From JBHIKY01 sp042139015 (GTDB lineage: Bacteria > Bacillota > Bacilli > Bacillales > Marinococcaceae): a DNA stretch of 22,630 nt. The translations under genes were made by a program, and so were the position numbers. Below are positions 15,379-22,571 of this stretch, piece after piece. The notes under the pieces are model-generated. The model ran no database searches, was not told where the DNA came from, and saw only the letters and a list, made by a program, of their open reading frames with translations. The stretch is from the NCBI RefSeq assembly GCF_042139015.1, contig NZ_JBHIKY010000041.1, positions 1-22,630 on the forward strand, read 5' to 3'. Positions within the stretch are counted from its first letter, which is position 1, and every line of letters begins with the position of its first letter.

Positions 15379-15412
15379 AAGGAGGCGACGCATAAATTAC
15401 GCGTGCCTCCTT
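15379..15412 (-). terminator. Terminator of the tctCBA operon
   Basis: AAGGAGGC (15379-15386) pairs with GCCTCCTT (15405-15412), extended past a one-base bulge by ACGC/GCGT. On the minus strand the stem is followed by ATTTTATTTG. It sits right after the tctA stop codon. Confidence 0.75.
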
Positions 15413-15415
15413 TGT

Positions 15416-16921
15416 CTACTGTGCATTTCCTGCTGCTTCTTTTCTCTTCGCACGGTACGATTGAAAGATAGGAATAACAAAAGATAACAATGCCACTATT
15501 AAGAGTGACAGCGAAATTGGTTTTGTAAAGAATACAGTAAGGTCATTGTTGTTGATCGTCATTGCCTGCCTAAAGGATTCTTCCATCATTCCACCGAGAA
15601 TAAAGGCGAGAATAAACGGAGCGGCAGGAAACGAGGTTAACCTCATTAAATAGCCGATTACCCCAAATATGAGCAGCAAATATAGATCAAACGTATTAAA
15701 GCTGATGGTATAAACTCCAATCATGCTGAACATGATGACGAGCGATATCAGCATCGGACGTGGAATGGCAAGTATTTTAGCGATATAAGGAATTAACGGG
15801 AGATTTAAAATCAGAAGAAATAAATTCCCGATATACATACTAATAATGACACCCCAGAAAAGCTGAGGCTGTTCTTCCATTAAGAGCGGCCCGGGCTGAA
15901 TATCCATCACGAGCAGGGCGCCGAGAAGCACTGCAGTTGTACCTGAGCCGGGAATACCAAGACTGAGCAGTGGAACGAACGCTCCGCTTGTGGCGGCATT
16001 ATTGGCTGTTTCCGGAGAGGCCACCCCTTTAACAGCACCCTTTCCAAATTCTTCAGGTTTTTTTGCTATTTTCTTTTCGGTAATATACCCGATGAACGAG
16101 GCGATTGTAGCCCCGGCTCCAGGCAGCACTCCAAGGATAAAACCTAGAAAGGACTGGCGGCTCATCGGCCCGCTCATATCCTTTAAATCTTTTTTCGTCA
16201 GTTTCAGGCTGCCAATCGCTTTTTGATCCTGTGTCGATTGCTTACGGTTAATAATCAAATTACAAACCTCTGCCAGGGCAAACAACCCGAGTGCAACGAC
16301 AAGAAAATCAATTCCTTCAAGCAGATTAGAGTTTCCAAATGTAAAACGAGTAGTTCCCGTTTGTGTATCCATTCCAACGGTTACGGCAATGATACCGAGC
16401 ACGGCGGAAATAAGTGCTTTAATAGTGGATCCGTCTGATAAACTAGCGATGGCAGTTAACCCCAGCACCATCAGTGCAAAGTACTCTGGAGGACCGAACA
16501 CAATCGCCACGCTCGATAATACAGGAGCAAATAGCATCAGCAAAATAACACTGACCGTACCACCTGTAAAAGAGGCGATAGCTGCAATGGCAAGCGCTTT
16601 CCCTGCTTCCCCGCGCTGAGCCATTGGATATCCATCAAACGACGTCGCAACTGTACCAGAAATGCCGGGAGCGTTCAGAAGAATAGAGGAGGTAGATCCT
16701 CCAAAAACGGCCCCGTAATATACCCCTGCCATTAACACGAGCGCAATGGTCGGATCCATAGAGTATGTCAGCGGAATCATAATAGCTATCGCACTTATCG
16801 GACCGAGGCCCGGCATCATTCCTATAAAGGTTCCGGCGAGAACTCCAAGAAAAACAAACATAATTCCCTGAAAGCTAAGCGCGACCTGAAGCCCGCTCAA
16901 TATACCTTCTATATTTCCCAC
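15416..16921 (-). CDS. tctA: Tripartite tricarboxylate transporter, large permease subunit
   Basis: The large membrane subunit of a TTT-family secondary transporter that takes up a carboxylate delivered by the binding protein TctC. The 501 residues are mostly hydrophobic with about ten to twelve membrane segments, and carry the family's repeated signatures MMPGLGPISAIAIMIPLTY (near residues 34-52) and GVLPGAGATIASF, plus LGIPGSGTTAVLLGALL. Length equals the family norm. The start is GTG at 16921, with AGGAGG 8 bases upstream; 16 bases separate it from tctB. The substrate could be citrate, tartrate, another di- or tricarboxylate, or a sugar acid. Confidence 0.92.
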   Translation of the reverse strand: MGNIEGILSGLQVALSFQGIMFVFLGVLAGTFIGMMPGLGPISAIAIMIPLTYSMDPTIALVLMAGVYYGAVFGGSTSSILLNAPGISGTVATSFDGYPMAQRGEAGKALAIAAIASFTGGTVSVILLMLFAPVLSSVAIVFGPPEYFALMVLGLTAIASLSDGSTIKALISAVLGIIAVTVGMDTQTGTTRFTFGNSNLLEGIDFLVVALGLFALAEVCNLIINRKQSTQDQKAIGSLKLTKKDLKDMSGPMSRQSFLGFILGVLPGAGATIASFIGYITEKKIAKKPEEFGKGAVKGVASPETANNAATSGAFVPLLSLGIPGSGTTAVLLGALLVMDIQPGPLLMEEQPQLFWGVIISMYIGNLFLLILNLPLIPYIAKILAIPRPMLISLVIMFSMIGVYTISFNTFDLYLLLIFGVIGYLMRLTSFPAAPFILAFILGGMMEESFRQAMTINNNDLTVFFTKPISLSLLIVALLSFVIPIFQSYRAKRKEAAGNAQ

Positions 16922-16937
16922 GTTCAGCTCCTCCTTT

Positions 16938-17396
16938 CTATAGCGGTAAAATGCCTGATGGAAGACTCAACTCAAGCAGAACCGTAAAAATAACGTATAA
17001 AACAAATGGAAATAAAATTGCAACAATTCCGTTTACAAGATGTTTTTTATAGCCGAGAAACATCGTGGAAAAAAAGGTAAATAGTGTAGTTACAATAATA
17101 AAACCAAGTTTTTCAAGAAAGAAAATATATATTACGATCATCAAGAATACACCGGCTAATTTTAGTAAGTCAGCTGCTGGAATCTGCCTTTTTTGTTTTT
17201 CTTCATTCGTTTCCTTATCCGGAGTAAAAAATAGAATCACACTCAATAATATGAGTAAAAACCCCACTGCTTTCGGCATGGATGAAGCATCTATTAGTGC
17301 ATTCATAAAGCTTGGAAGCTGAAAAGAAAGATATAAATAATACACAGCGATTGCAATAAGGACAAGACTTACTTTACGATGAATTGGTTTAAGCAT
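16938..17396 (-). CDS. tctB: Tripartite tricarboxylate transporter, small permease subunit
   Basis: Small membrane subunit that pairs with TctA; 152 residues with four predicted membrane segments (about 10-30, 37-55, 75-95 and 110-145), as expected of TctB, a family with little sequence conservation. The frame can be extended to a GTG at 17405, but AAGGGG would then touch the start; from the ATG at 17396 it is 8 bases away, so ATG is preferred. It follows tctC after a gap that contains a terminator-like hairpin. Confidence 0.88.
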   Translation of the reverse strand: MLKPIHRKVSLVLIAIAVYYLYLSFQLPSFMNALIDASSMPKAVGFLLILLSVILFFTPDKETNEEKQKRQIPAADLLKLAGVFLMIVIYIFFLEKLGFIIVTTLFTFFSTMFLGYKKHLVNGIVAILFPFVLYVIFTVLLELSLPSGILPL

Positions 17397-17426
17397 GTTT
17401 TTCACCCCTTGAACCAGCCTTTATCT

Positions 17427-17455
17427 AAAAAACAGCGGCGGGGCGATGCCCCGCC
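17427..17455 (-). terminator. Intra-operon terminator or attenuator between tctC and tctB
   Basis: A perfect GC-rich stem GGCGGGGC/GCCCCGCC (17437-17444/17448-17455) with a 3-base loop is followed on the minus strand, after GCTG, by TTTTTT. It is positioned to stop part of the transcription after tctC, or to protect the tctC mRNA 3' end, giving more binding protein than permease. Confidence 0.7.
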
Positions 17456-17467
17456 ATCTACCAGTTA

Positions 17468-18505
17468 TTAATTTCCCTGCAGATTCAAATCATCAAGCAG
17501 CTCCTGCATCGATTCTTTTTCTTCATCAAGAAATTCAGCGTATTCTTCACTGCCCATGAATTGTTCATTCCACGCGTATTTTTCACGTGTTTCTTCCCAA
17601 TAATCAGATTCGTTTAACTCTTTAAATTTCTCTTCATAATAGGCAATTTCCGAATCGGACATGTTAGGCGGTCCAAAGAAGCCTCTCCAGTTTACAAATG
17701 TCTCTTCAATACCCTGCTCTGTAGCAGTTGGGAAGTCCTCAACGACATCGCCTTCCATACGTTCTTCCGCAGTAACACCCAGCACTTTAATCTTTCCTGC
17801 GCGAACTTGTTCAATTGTCTCTGTAACACCGGAAGAATATACATCAGCGTTTCCGTTCAATAGGTTTGTCATGGTGCTTCCGTCCTGTGCAGATACATAC
17901 TTAATGGATGATGGATCTACGCCTGCAGCTTTTGCAATTTTTACAAATTGAACGTGGTCCATACTGCCAGGAGAAGATTCGCCGACTACCGTAATATCCT
18001 CAGGGCTGTCTTTCATATCATCGAAAAGATCATTTAAATCTTCCCATGGTGCATCTTCTCTTACAGCAAACGCCCCAAAATCAGAAATCATATTGGCAAT
18101 TGGTGTAAAATCCTCATGTCCATATTCAGATTGACCGTTTAAAGGAATCAATAAGAGAGGAGGGGAAGCTACAAACAAATGATGCGGATTGCCTTCCTTC
18201 CCTGCAATATAAGACCAGCCTGCAGCACCGCCGCCGCCTTCTTTATTCACAACTCCGACGCCCTGATCGATAATTTCTTCTGTTTCAAAGCCCTCTGCTG
18301 CCATGCGGGCTGTCGTGTCCCAGCCTCCGCCAGCGCCAGAAGGGGCTACAAATTCAAGTGAATTTTCAGGTTCAAATTCCTCTTCTTCTCCGTCTCCGTT
18401 GTCACCGCCGTCATCGCCCGCGGTTGACGAGTCATCTTCACTTCCACATGCGGCTAAAAATATACTAGTAAAAAGTGCTAGAGTCAGCAGCCAAAAATGT
18501 TTCAT
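17468..18505 (-). CDS. tctC: Tripartite tricarboxylate transporter substrate-binding lipoprotein
   Basis: Extracellular binding protein of the TTT transporter. The 345-residue protein begins with a lipoprotein signal ending in LAAC (Cys20), so it is anchored to the membrane outer face. Residues 21-50 are a low-complexity, strongly acidic linker rich in Asp, Glu and Gly, fitting a saline or alkaline habitat. The mature domain shows the Bug/TctC pattern: SLEFVAPSGAGGGWDTTARM near the start, VNKEGGGGAAGW, and IKVLGVTAEERM. The ATG at 18505 has GGGGGT upstream. First gene of tctCBA, preceded by a promoter with cre and, further upstream on the same strand, the two-component genes. Ligand not predictable. 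Confidence 0.92.
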   Translation of the reverse strand: MKHFWLLTLALFTSIFLAACGSEDDSSTAGDDGGDNGDGEEEEFEPENSLEFVAPSGAGGGWDTTARMAAEGFETEEIIDQGVGVVNKEGGGGAAGWSYIAGKEGNPHHLFVASPPLLLIPLNGQSEYGHEDFTPIANMISDFGAFAVREDAPWEDLNDLFDDMKDSPEDITVVGESSPGSMDHVQFVKIAKAAGVDPSSIKYVSAQDGSTMTNLLNGNADVYSSGVTETIEQVRAGKIKVLGVTAEERMEGDVVEDFPTATEQGIEETFVNWRGFFGPPNMSDSEIAYYEEKFKELNESDYWEETREKYAWNEQFMGSEEYAEFLDEEKESMQELLDDLNLQGN

Positions 18506-18533
18506 TAAAATACCCCCTTAAATGATTAACTTC

Positions 18534-18562
18534 AGTATAGGAAAAAAACGCTTACATGTAAC
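18534..18562 (-). promoter_or_regulatory. Candidate tctCBA promoter
   Basis: On the minus strand GTTACA (18562-18557; four of six) and TATACT (18539-18534; five of six) are separated by 17 bases and lie 29-57 bases before the tctC start. The -35 lies within the cre site. Confidence 0.5.
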
Positions 18563-18570
18563 CGTTTTCA
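18557..18570. promoter_or_regulatory. cre site (CcpA operator) at the tctC promoter
   Basis: On the minus strand TGAAAACGGTTACA matches both TGWAANCGNTNWCA and the broader WTGNAANCGNWNNCA consensus at every fixed position. It overlaps the predicted -35, so preferred sugars should repress transporter synthesis. An adjoining, weaker cre-like TGTAAGCGTTTTTT (18556-18543) follows. Confidence 0.75.
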
Positions 18571-18597
18571 ATATAACCCGTATATTGTGTATTAATT

Positions 18598-18614
18598 TTC
18601 ATTTTATTCATTTT
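18598..18614. promoter_or_regulatory. Direct repeats, possible response-regulator site
   Basis: TTCATTTT occurs twice (18598-18605 and 18607-18614) with a 9-base period in an AT-rich stretch about 36 bases upstream of the tctC -35. AT-rich direct repeats are plausible binding sites for the CitB/DcuR-type regulator encoded upstream; there is no other evidence. Confidence 0.3.
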
Positions 18615-18647
18615 GTTTACGGATTTACATTTCGGGACTGCGCGGCA

Positions 18648-18685
18648 TAAAAAACGGAGTCAGGAAGTCATTCACCTGATTCCGT
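18648..18685 (-). terminator. Terminator of the sensor/response-regulator operon
   Basis: ACGGAGTCAGG (18654-18664) pairs with CCTGATTCCGT (18675-18685). On the minus strand the stem is followed by TTTTTTATG, about 40 bases past the response-regulator stop, separating the two-component genes from tctCBA. Confidence 0.85.
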
Positions 18686-18724
18686 AATCTTAAGGATAAA
18701 GTTTTTGAGACATCACTTGCCAAG

Positions 18725-19423
18725 CTAATTCTTTATAAAATATCTTCTCTCTGGACGGCCGACGATTCCATAGATTGGCTTGGCCTCTGCTTTATTTTCT
18801 GAAATTAAATATTCTAAATACCTGCGTGCAGTGGTCCGGGAGGCGCCAAGATTTCGTCCCATTTCATCGGCAGTAATACCTTCTTCTGATTGTCGTAAAA
18901 ATTCACTGACCTGGTGCAATGTCAAGCTGTCAATCCCTTTTGGAAGGTCCATGATATTTTCTTTCTTTCTTTCGACGGTGGAAGAGACATCCTTCGACAT
19001 TGATTTCAAACGATCAATCGATTCTTGATCCAGCGTTGTGGCTGCATCCAGCTCCTTTTTAAACATTTGATACTCATTTAATGTCGACTCGAGCCGTTCG
19101 AGCGATACCGGCTTTACAATATAGTCAAACACTCCGTAATGAAGTGATTTCTGGACATGTTTAAAATCTGTAGAAGCAGATATTATAATGACATCCACGT
19201 CTGGAAATTTCTCCCGCAGAGAAGCGAGCAGATCTGTTCCGGATACATCGGGCATATATACATCAAGCAGCAGCAAATCAATTTCCTGCTGTTCGAGCAT
19301 TTGAATTGTGTCGCTTCCAGTAAGTACTTTTGCCTTGCAGGTGAATCCGTCAATCCTTTCAATCAGTTCTTCGTGAATCGCAGCAATTCTGAAATCATCT
19401 TCAGCAATACCAATTCGTATCAT
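18725..19423 (-). CDS. Response regulator, CitB/DcuR type
   Basis: A 232-residue response regulator. The receiver domain (about 1-120) has Asp9-Asp10, the phosphorylation site Asp54 (LLLDVYMP), Ser84 and Lys104 (IVKPVS). The C-terminal domain (about 165-232) is the winged helix of the CitB/DcuR/MalR group, with GITADEMGRNLGASRTTARR as the recognition region. It overlaps the sensor gene by four bases (ATGA) and has AAGGAGGG upstream. Relatives activate citrate, malate or C4-dicarboxylate transporters, so it most likely turns on tctCBA just downstream. Confidence 0.9.
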   Translation of the reverse strand: MIRIGIAEDDFRIAAIHEELIERIDGFTCKAKVLTGSDTIQMLEQQEIDLLLLDVYMPDVSGTDLLASLREKFPDVDVIIISASTDFKHVQKSLHYGVFDYIVKPVSLERLESTLNEYQMFKKELDAATTLDQESIDRLKSMSKDVSSTVERKKENIMDLPKGIDSLTLHQVSEFLRQSEEGITADEMGRNLGASRTTARRYLEYLISENKAEAKPIYGIVGRPERRYFIKN

Positions 19424-21021
19424 GAAATCTTCCCTCCTTTATCACTTGGTTGGGCTTTTGGGAGATAAATGGTAAAGACAGCTCCTCCGTCCGGGTGGCT
19501 GTCAAATTCGAGCATACCGCCTAAATCATTTACCGTGTCCTGGATTATTGCCATGCCATATCCTCTCTTATTATTGCTTTCTTTTGTCGAGAACCCTCTT
19601 TCAAGAAGAGTAGACAAATCAGCAGGCAGCCCGGGACCATTGTCACTAACCTCGAAAATAATATCGTCGCCAATATCTGTAACGTAAAATATGACCTGTG
19701 GATCAGCATGTTGACTGGCGGCATCCAGCGCATTATCAATAACGTTTCCAAGAATAGAAATAAGCTGAGCCTGTCCGATTCTCGGGGGCAGCGCCTCGAG
19801 TTCACTCGTTTCCTCCACTTCAAAAGAAACCTTCATTTCGGAAGCCTTGCCGGACTTCCCGGCTAGAATAGCCTGAACGTTCGTATCCTTTATCCTTGAA
19901 AATATAACAAATGATTGTTTTTCCTGCAGGCGGATTTCTTCTTCAATCAACGCCACAGCTTCTTCCCATTTTTCTAAATGAAGATAACCCGATAATGCAT
20001 AAAGCTTGTTAGAATACTCGTGATTCTGCGAGCGCAGTTCATCAGAATAACGCTTAATATCTGAAATAGAGTTTGCCATTTCCATCATTTCCGTTTTATC
20101 ACGGAAGGAGGCCACTGCCCCTACAATTTCATCATTTTCTATAATTGGCTGGCGATTTACAATATACATCTGTCCCTGCATCGGAAGCTCTCTGTTAAAT
20201 TCCGGAATGCCGCTCTTTAAAATTCGTTCGAGCGCAGAGTTTGGAAGTACATCCGTAATAAATTTATTTTTTACGGACTTATTAAGTCCAAGCATTTCTC
20301 TTGCGGAATTGTTTATAATTGTGATTTTTCCAGCTTTATCTATCGCAATAATACCTTCGCGGATGGCCTTTAGAATAGCTTGTCTTTCTCTGTACAGAGA
20401 AGCAATCTGATATGGTTCAAGTCCGTACATATCTTTTCTAATACTTTTCGATAAAAGAACAGCTCCTATAACTCCAATGATGATAGCGCTTGCAGCAAGT
20501 GCTCCTAAGATAAGCATACGCTGGAGCACGGTCGCCCGAAGATCCTCTGCTAAAAACCCAACAGAAACCACTCCTATAATATTACCTTCTTCATCACGTA
20601 CAGGGGCCTTTCCCCGCAGAGAAGCGCCTAATGTACCCTCTGCTTCTGAAATATATGATTCTCCGTCTATAAGTGCACGATCGTTATCCCCGCCGACCAT
20701 TTTCTCACCAATTTTCCATTCATCCGGGTGAGCGTAGCGTCTGCCATTTTTATCGCCAATCACGACGAATTCGGCCCCCGATTGCTGTCTGATACGTTCG
20801 GCATATGGCTGTAATTCATCTGAAGGGTTATCGAGCTGGTAAGCGTCCCGGACTACACTGGAGCCAGCTATATACGTGGCTGTGCTCAGTGCTTTATCGC
20901 CAAGTTGTTCTTCAATATCTTTTGACTCTAAGACAGCAAAGAATCCTGAGAGTAATATTGTAATAAAGGTAACTAACGAAATGATGAGTATCATTATTTT
21001 CGTCTGTATTGTACTGCGCAT
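19420..21021 (-). CDS. Sensor histidine kinase, CitA/DcuS type
   Basis: A 533-residue membrane sensor. Order of parts: membrane segment about 8-30; extracytoplasmic Cache-like domain 35-165 with RRYAHPDEWKIG...MVGGD, the ligand-site pattern of citrate/dicarboxylate sensors; membrane segment about 168-190; cytoplasmic PAS about 205-315; phosphoacceptor His334 (SQNHEYSNKL) of the Spo0B-like type; and an ATPase domain with Asn416 and Asn420 (GNVIDNALDA), DNGPGL (450-455) and KRGYGM. It should sense an external di- or tricarboxylate and phosphorylate the coupled regulator. The ATG at 21021 has AAAGGAGGG upstream. Confidence 0.9.
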   Translation of the reverse strand: MRSTIQTKIMILIISLVTFITILLSGFFAVLESKDIEEQLGDKALSTATYIAGSSVVRDAYQLDNPSDELQPYAERIRQQSGAEFVVIGDKNGRRYAHPDEWKIGEKMVGGDNDRALIDGESYISEAEGTLGASLRGKAPVRDEEGNIIGVVSVGFLAEDLRATVLQRMLILGALAASAIIIGVIGAVLLSKSIRKDMYGLEPYQIASLYRERQAILKAIREGIIAIDKAGKITIINNSAREMLGLNKSVKNKFITDVLPNSALERILKSGIPEFNRELPMQGQMYIVNRQPIIENDEIVGAVASFRDKTEMMEMANSISDIKRYSDELRSQNHEYSNKLYALSGYLHLEKWEEAVALIEEEIRLQEKQSFVIFSRIKDTNVQAILAGKSGKASEMKVSFEVEETSELEALPPRIGQAQLISILGNVIDNALDAASQHADPQVIFYVTDIGDDIIFEVSDNGPGLPADLSTLLERGFSTKESNNKRGYGMAIIQDTVNDLGGMLEFDSHPDGGAVFTIYLPKAQPSDKGGKIS

Positions 21022-21064
21022 TCCGTCCCTCCTTTCGGATCATAGAATGACGTCAATTATATTA

Positions 21065-21093
21065 AAGATAAAAGTGTTTCGATAATACGTCAA
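21065..21093 (-). promoter_or_regulatory. Candidate promoter of the two-component operon
   Basis: On the minus strand TTGACG (21093-21088; five of six) and TATCTT (21070-21065; four of six) are spaced by 17 bases, 44-72 bases ahead of the sensor start. Confidence 0.5.
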
Positions 21094-21219
21094 GGCGGGG
21101 TGCACCAGTGTTTTCAGGGAATAGCAGGATAAATTTATTCCGCATTCCAAGTGCTGGAAATGAAATGTGTACATCTATTGAACATGTGCGGGCTTGATAA
21201 AATATTTGTCGAAAAAAGC

Positions 21220-21248
21220 TTGTCGTTTCTTGCGGAGTAGGTTAAGAT
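21220..21248 (+). promoter_or_regulatory. Candidate promoter of the BASS transporter
   Basis: TTGTCG (21220-21225) and TAAGAT (21243-21248) with a 17-base spacer, each four of six. It implies a leader of about 140 bases containing the hairpin at 21279-21298. Confidence 0.35.
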
Positions 21249-21278
21249 AATTCTTAATTACATAAATTACGGCAGGCT

Positions 21279-21298
21279 CCGGACGAATAAACGTCCGG
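21279..21298 (+). other. Leader hairpin of the BASS transporter
   Basis: CCGGACG (21279-21285) pairs with CGTCCGG (21292-21298) around AATAAA and is followed by GGTTTGTTGTG, an interrupted T-rich run. It could be a weak terminator or attenuator. No aptamer that would control it is recognised. Confidence 0.4.
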
Positions 21299-21395
21299 GG
21301 TTTGTTGTGTCTATTAGGAATGCCCCAATAAAAGACCACTAGCCAAGGAAGTGATATGATAGCAATATAAACCAGCTAAGAGAGGAAACTTTCCA

Positions 21396-22358
21396 TTGCA
21401 ATTGCTGAGTCAGCTGCTTTCAAGATTTTTACCTTTATGGATTATAGTATGTACTATTACTGCATACTTTTTTCCAGGTATATTTGCTGTACTGGGGGGC
21501 AGTACAAGCTTTCTGCTGGGATTTGTCATTTTTCTAACGGGACTTTCCATGTCTCTTGAGCATATTAAGCTTTTAAAATCCTCCATACATATAATTATTT
21601 TCGGTTTAAGCTTAAAGTGGATCTTCACGGTTGGTTTTTCTATCGTCCTGGCGTATTTTCTGTTTTCATCAGAACCTCAGCTTGCGGCAGGTATTATTTT
21701 GTCAGCCAGCGTTCCGACTGGAACTGCAGCTACGATGTACACTTTTTTAGCAGGAGGAAACACACCTCTTATTATCATCATGTCTATTATTGAAGTTTTT
21801 ATAAGCCCAGTTCTGACTCCAGCCATTATGCAGACCTTTACAATTGGCAATGTCGAGGTTTCCTTTGCAGACCTTGGCTGGAATATGCTTTTAATTGTTA
21901 TTTTTCCGGTACTCTGCGGTATTCTTGTGCAAAAATTATCTCCCTTCCTTGTGACAGTCATACAGCCTTATACAAGACTTTCTTCATCCACAGCTTTGCT
22001 GCTGATTGTCCTCACTGTCGTTTCGGAAACAAGTGGAGAAATACAAACAGGAGAACCGTGGTTTTATTTATTATGCGGAGCCGTATTTTTACAGGTATTT
22101 GTCCCAATGGCAGCCGGTTACAGGCTTACATTATGGTGTGGATTTTCTAGAGAAAATGCGAAAGCAATCTTATTCGAGGCCGGTCTTTGTAATTCAGCCC
22201 TGGCGGCGATCCTGGCACTTGAATTTATCGGAGAAGCAGCCGCCATCCCCGCTATGATTAATATGGTCTTTAATTTGTCGCTAGGTGCTCTGTTTGCAAA
22301 TGTATTCTCCCGCTCATTATCAATAGAAAGTAAAAAAGACTTCACTGAAAGGGTATGA
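21396..22358 (+). CDS. BASS-family (bile acid:sodium symporter-like) transporter
   Basis: A 320-residue membrane protein with nine or ten hydrophobic segments, of the BASS superfamily that includes B. subtilis YocS and the pantoate carrier PanS. The conserved crossover region appears as SASVPTGTAATMYTFLAGG (103-121), followed by acidic Glu in SIIEVFISP; the second half has EAGLCNSALAAILALEF. Sodium-coupled uptake of an organic anion is expected; the substrate is not predictable. No ATG fits: the start is probably TTG at 21396, with GAGAGG about 10 bases upstream; a second TTG at 21402 is possible. It is divergent from the carboxylate sensor. Its 3' end forms part of the terminator. Confidence 0.85.
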   Translation: MQLLSQLLSRFLPLWIIVCTITAYFFPGIFAVLGGSTSFLLGFVIFLTGLSMSLEHIKLLKSSIHIIIFGLSLKWIFTVGFSIVLAYFLFSSEPQLAAGIILSASVPTGTAATMYTFLAGGNTPLIIIMSIIEVFISPVLTPAIMQTFTIGNVEVSFADLGWNMLLIVIFPVLCGILVQKLSPFLVTVIQPYTRLSSSTALLLIVLTVVSETSGEIQTGEPWFYLLCGAVFLQVFVPMAAGYRLTLWCGFSRENAKAILFEAGLCNSALAAILALEFIGEAAAIPAMINMVFNLSLGALFANVFSRSLSIESKKDFTERV

Positions 22359-22381
22359 ACCTCTCAGCGAAGTCTTTTTTA
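22333..22381 (+). terminator. Terminator overlapping the end of the BASS gene
   Basis: AAAAAGACTTC (22333-22343) pairs with GAAGTCTTTTT (from 22369), with CTGA/TCAG and AGG/CCT continuing inward around the stop codon. T residues continue to 22381. Confidence 0.85.
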
Positions 22382-22440
22382 TGATGATAATGGACTGTCT
22401 GTCAACTGGTGTTCTGGACGTACTGTCAGGGAGAGTGCCG

Positions 22441-22515
22441 CTGGGCGGACAGGAGATCCGTTATTCTATTAAAATAAGCCTGTTTCAATGGTTGGCGGAC
22501 ATAGTGCTGTTAGTA
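22441..22515 (+). repeat. Dispersed GCGGACA/TCCGTTATT repeat, two units
   Basis: GCGGAC at 22445-22450 continues AGGAGATCCGTTATT, matching the minus-strand copy at 8571-8551 with one difference in 21. A second GCGGACA starts at 22495, 50 bases on, and continues as a diverged copy (CTGTTAGTATGATT). It lies just upstream of the transposase gene. Confidence 0.7.
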
Positions 22516-22571
22516 TGATTGGTAGACACCTCTATAACGGAATGGCATCATCATACCAAGGAGGGGTTCAC

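Larger units (their letters stand above)
21022..21395. other. Divergent intergenic region, sensor kinase / BASS transporter
   Basis: The 374 bases contain no supported gene. They hold a leftward promoter for the sensor kinase, a weaker rightward promoter candidate, and a CCGGACG/CGTCCGG hairpin in what would be the transporter's leader. The remainder (about 21094-21219) shows nothing I can name, and no cre site was found. Confidence 0.6.

Noticed and set aside
17397..17405. GTG at 17405 as the tctB start
   Set aside because: AAGGGG abuts this codon, whereas the ATG at 17396 has an 8-base spacing.
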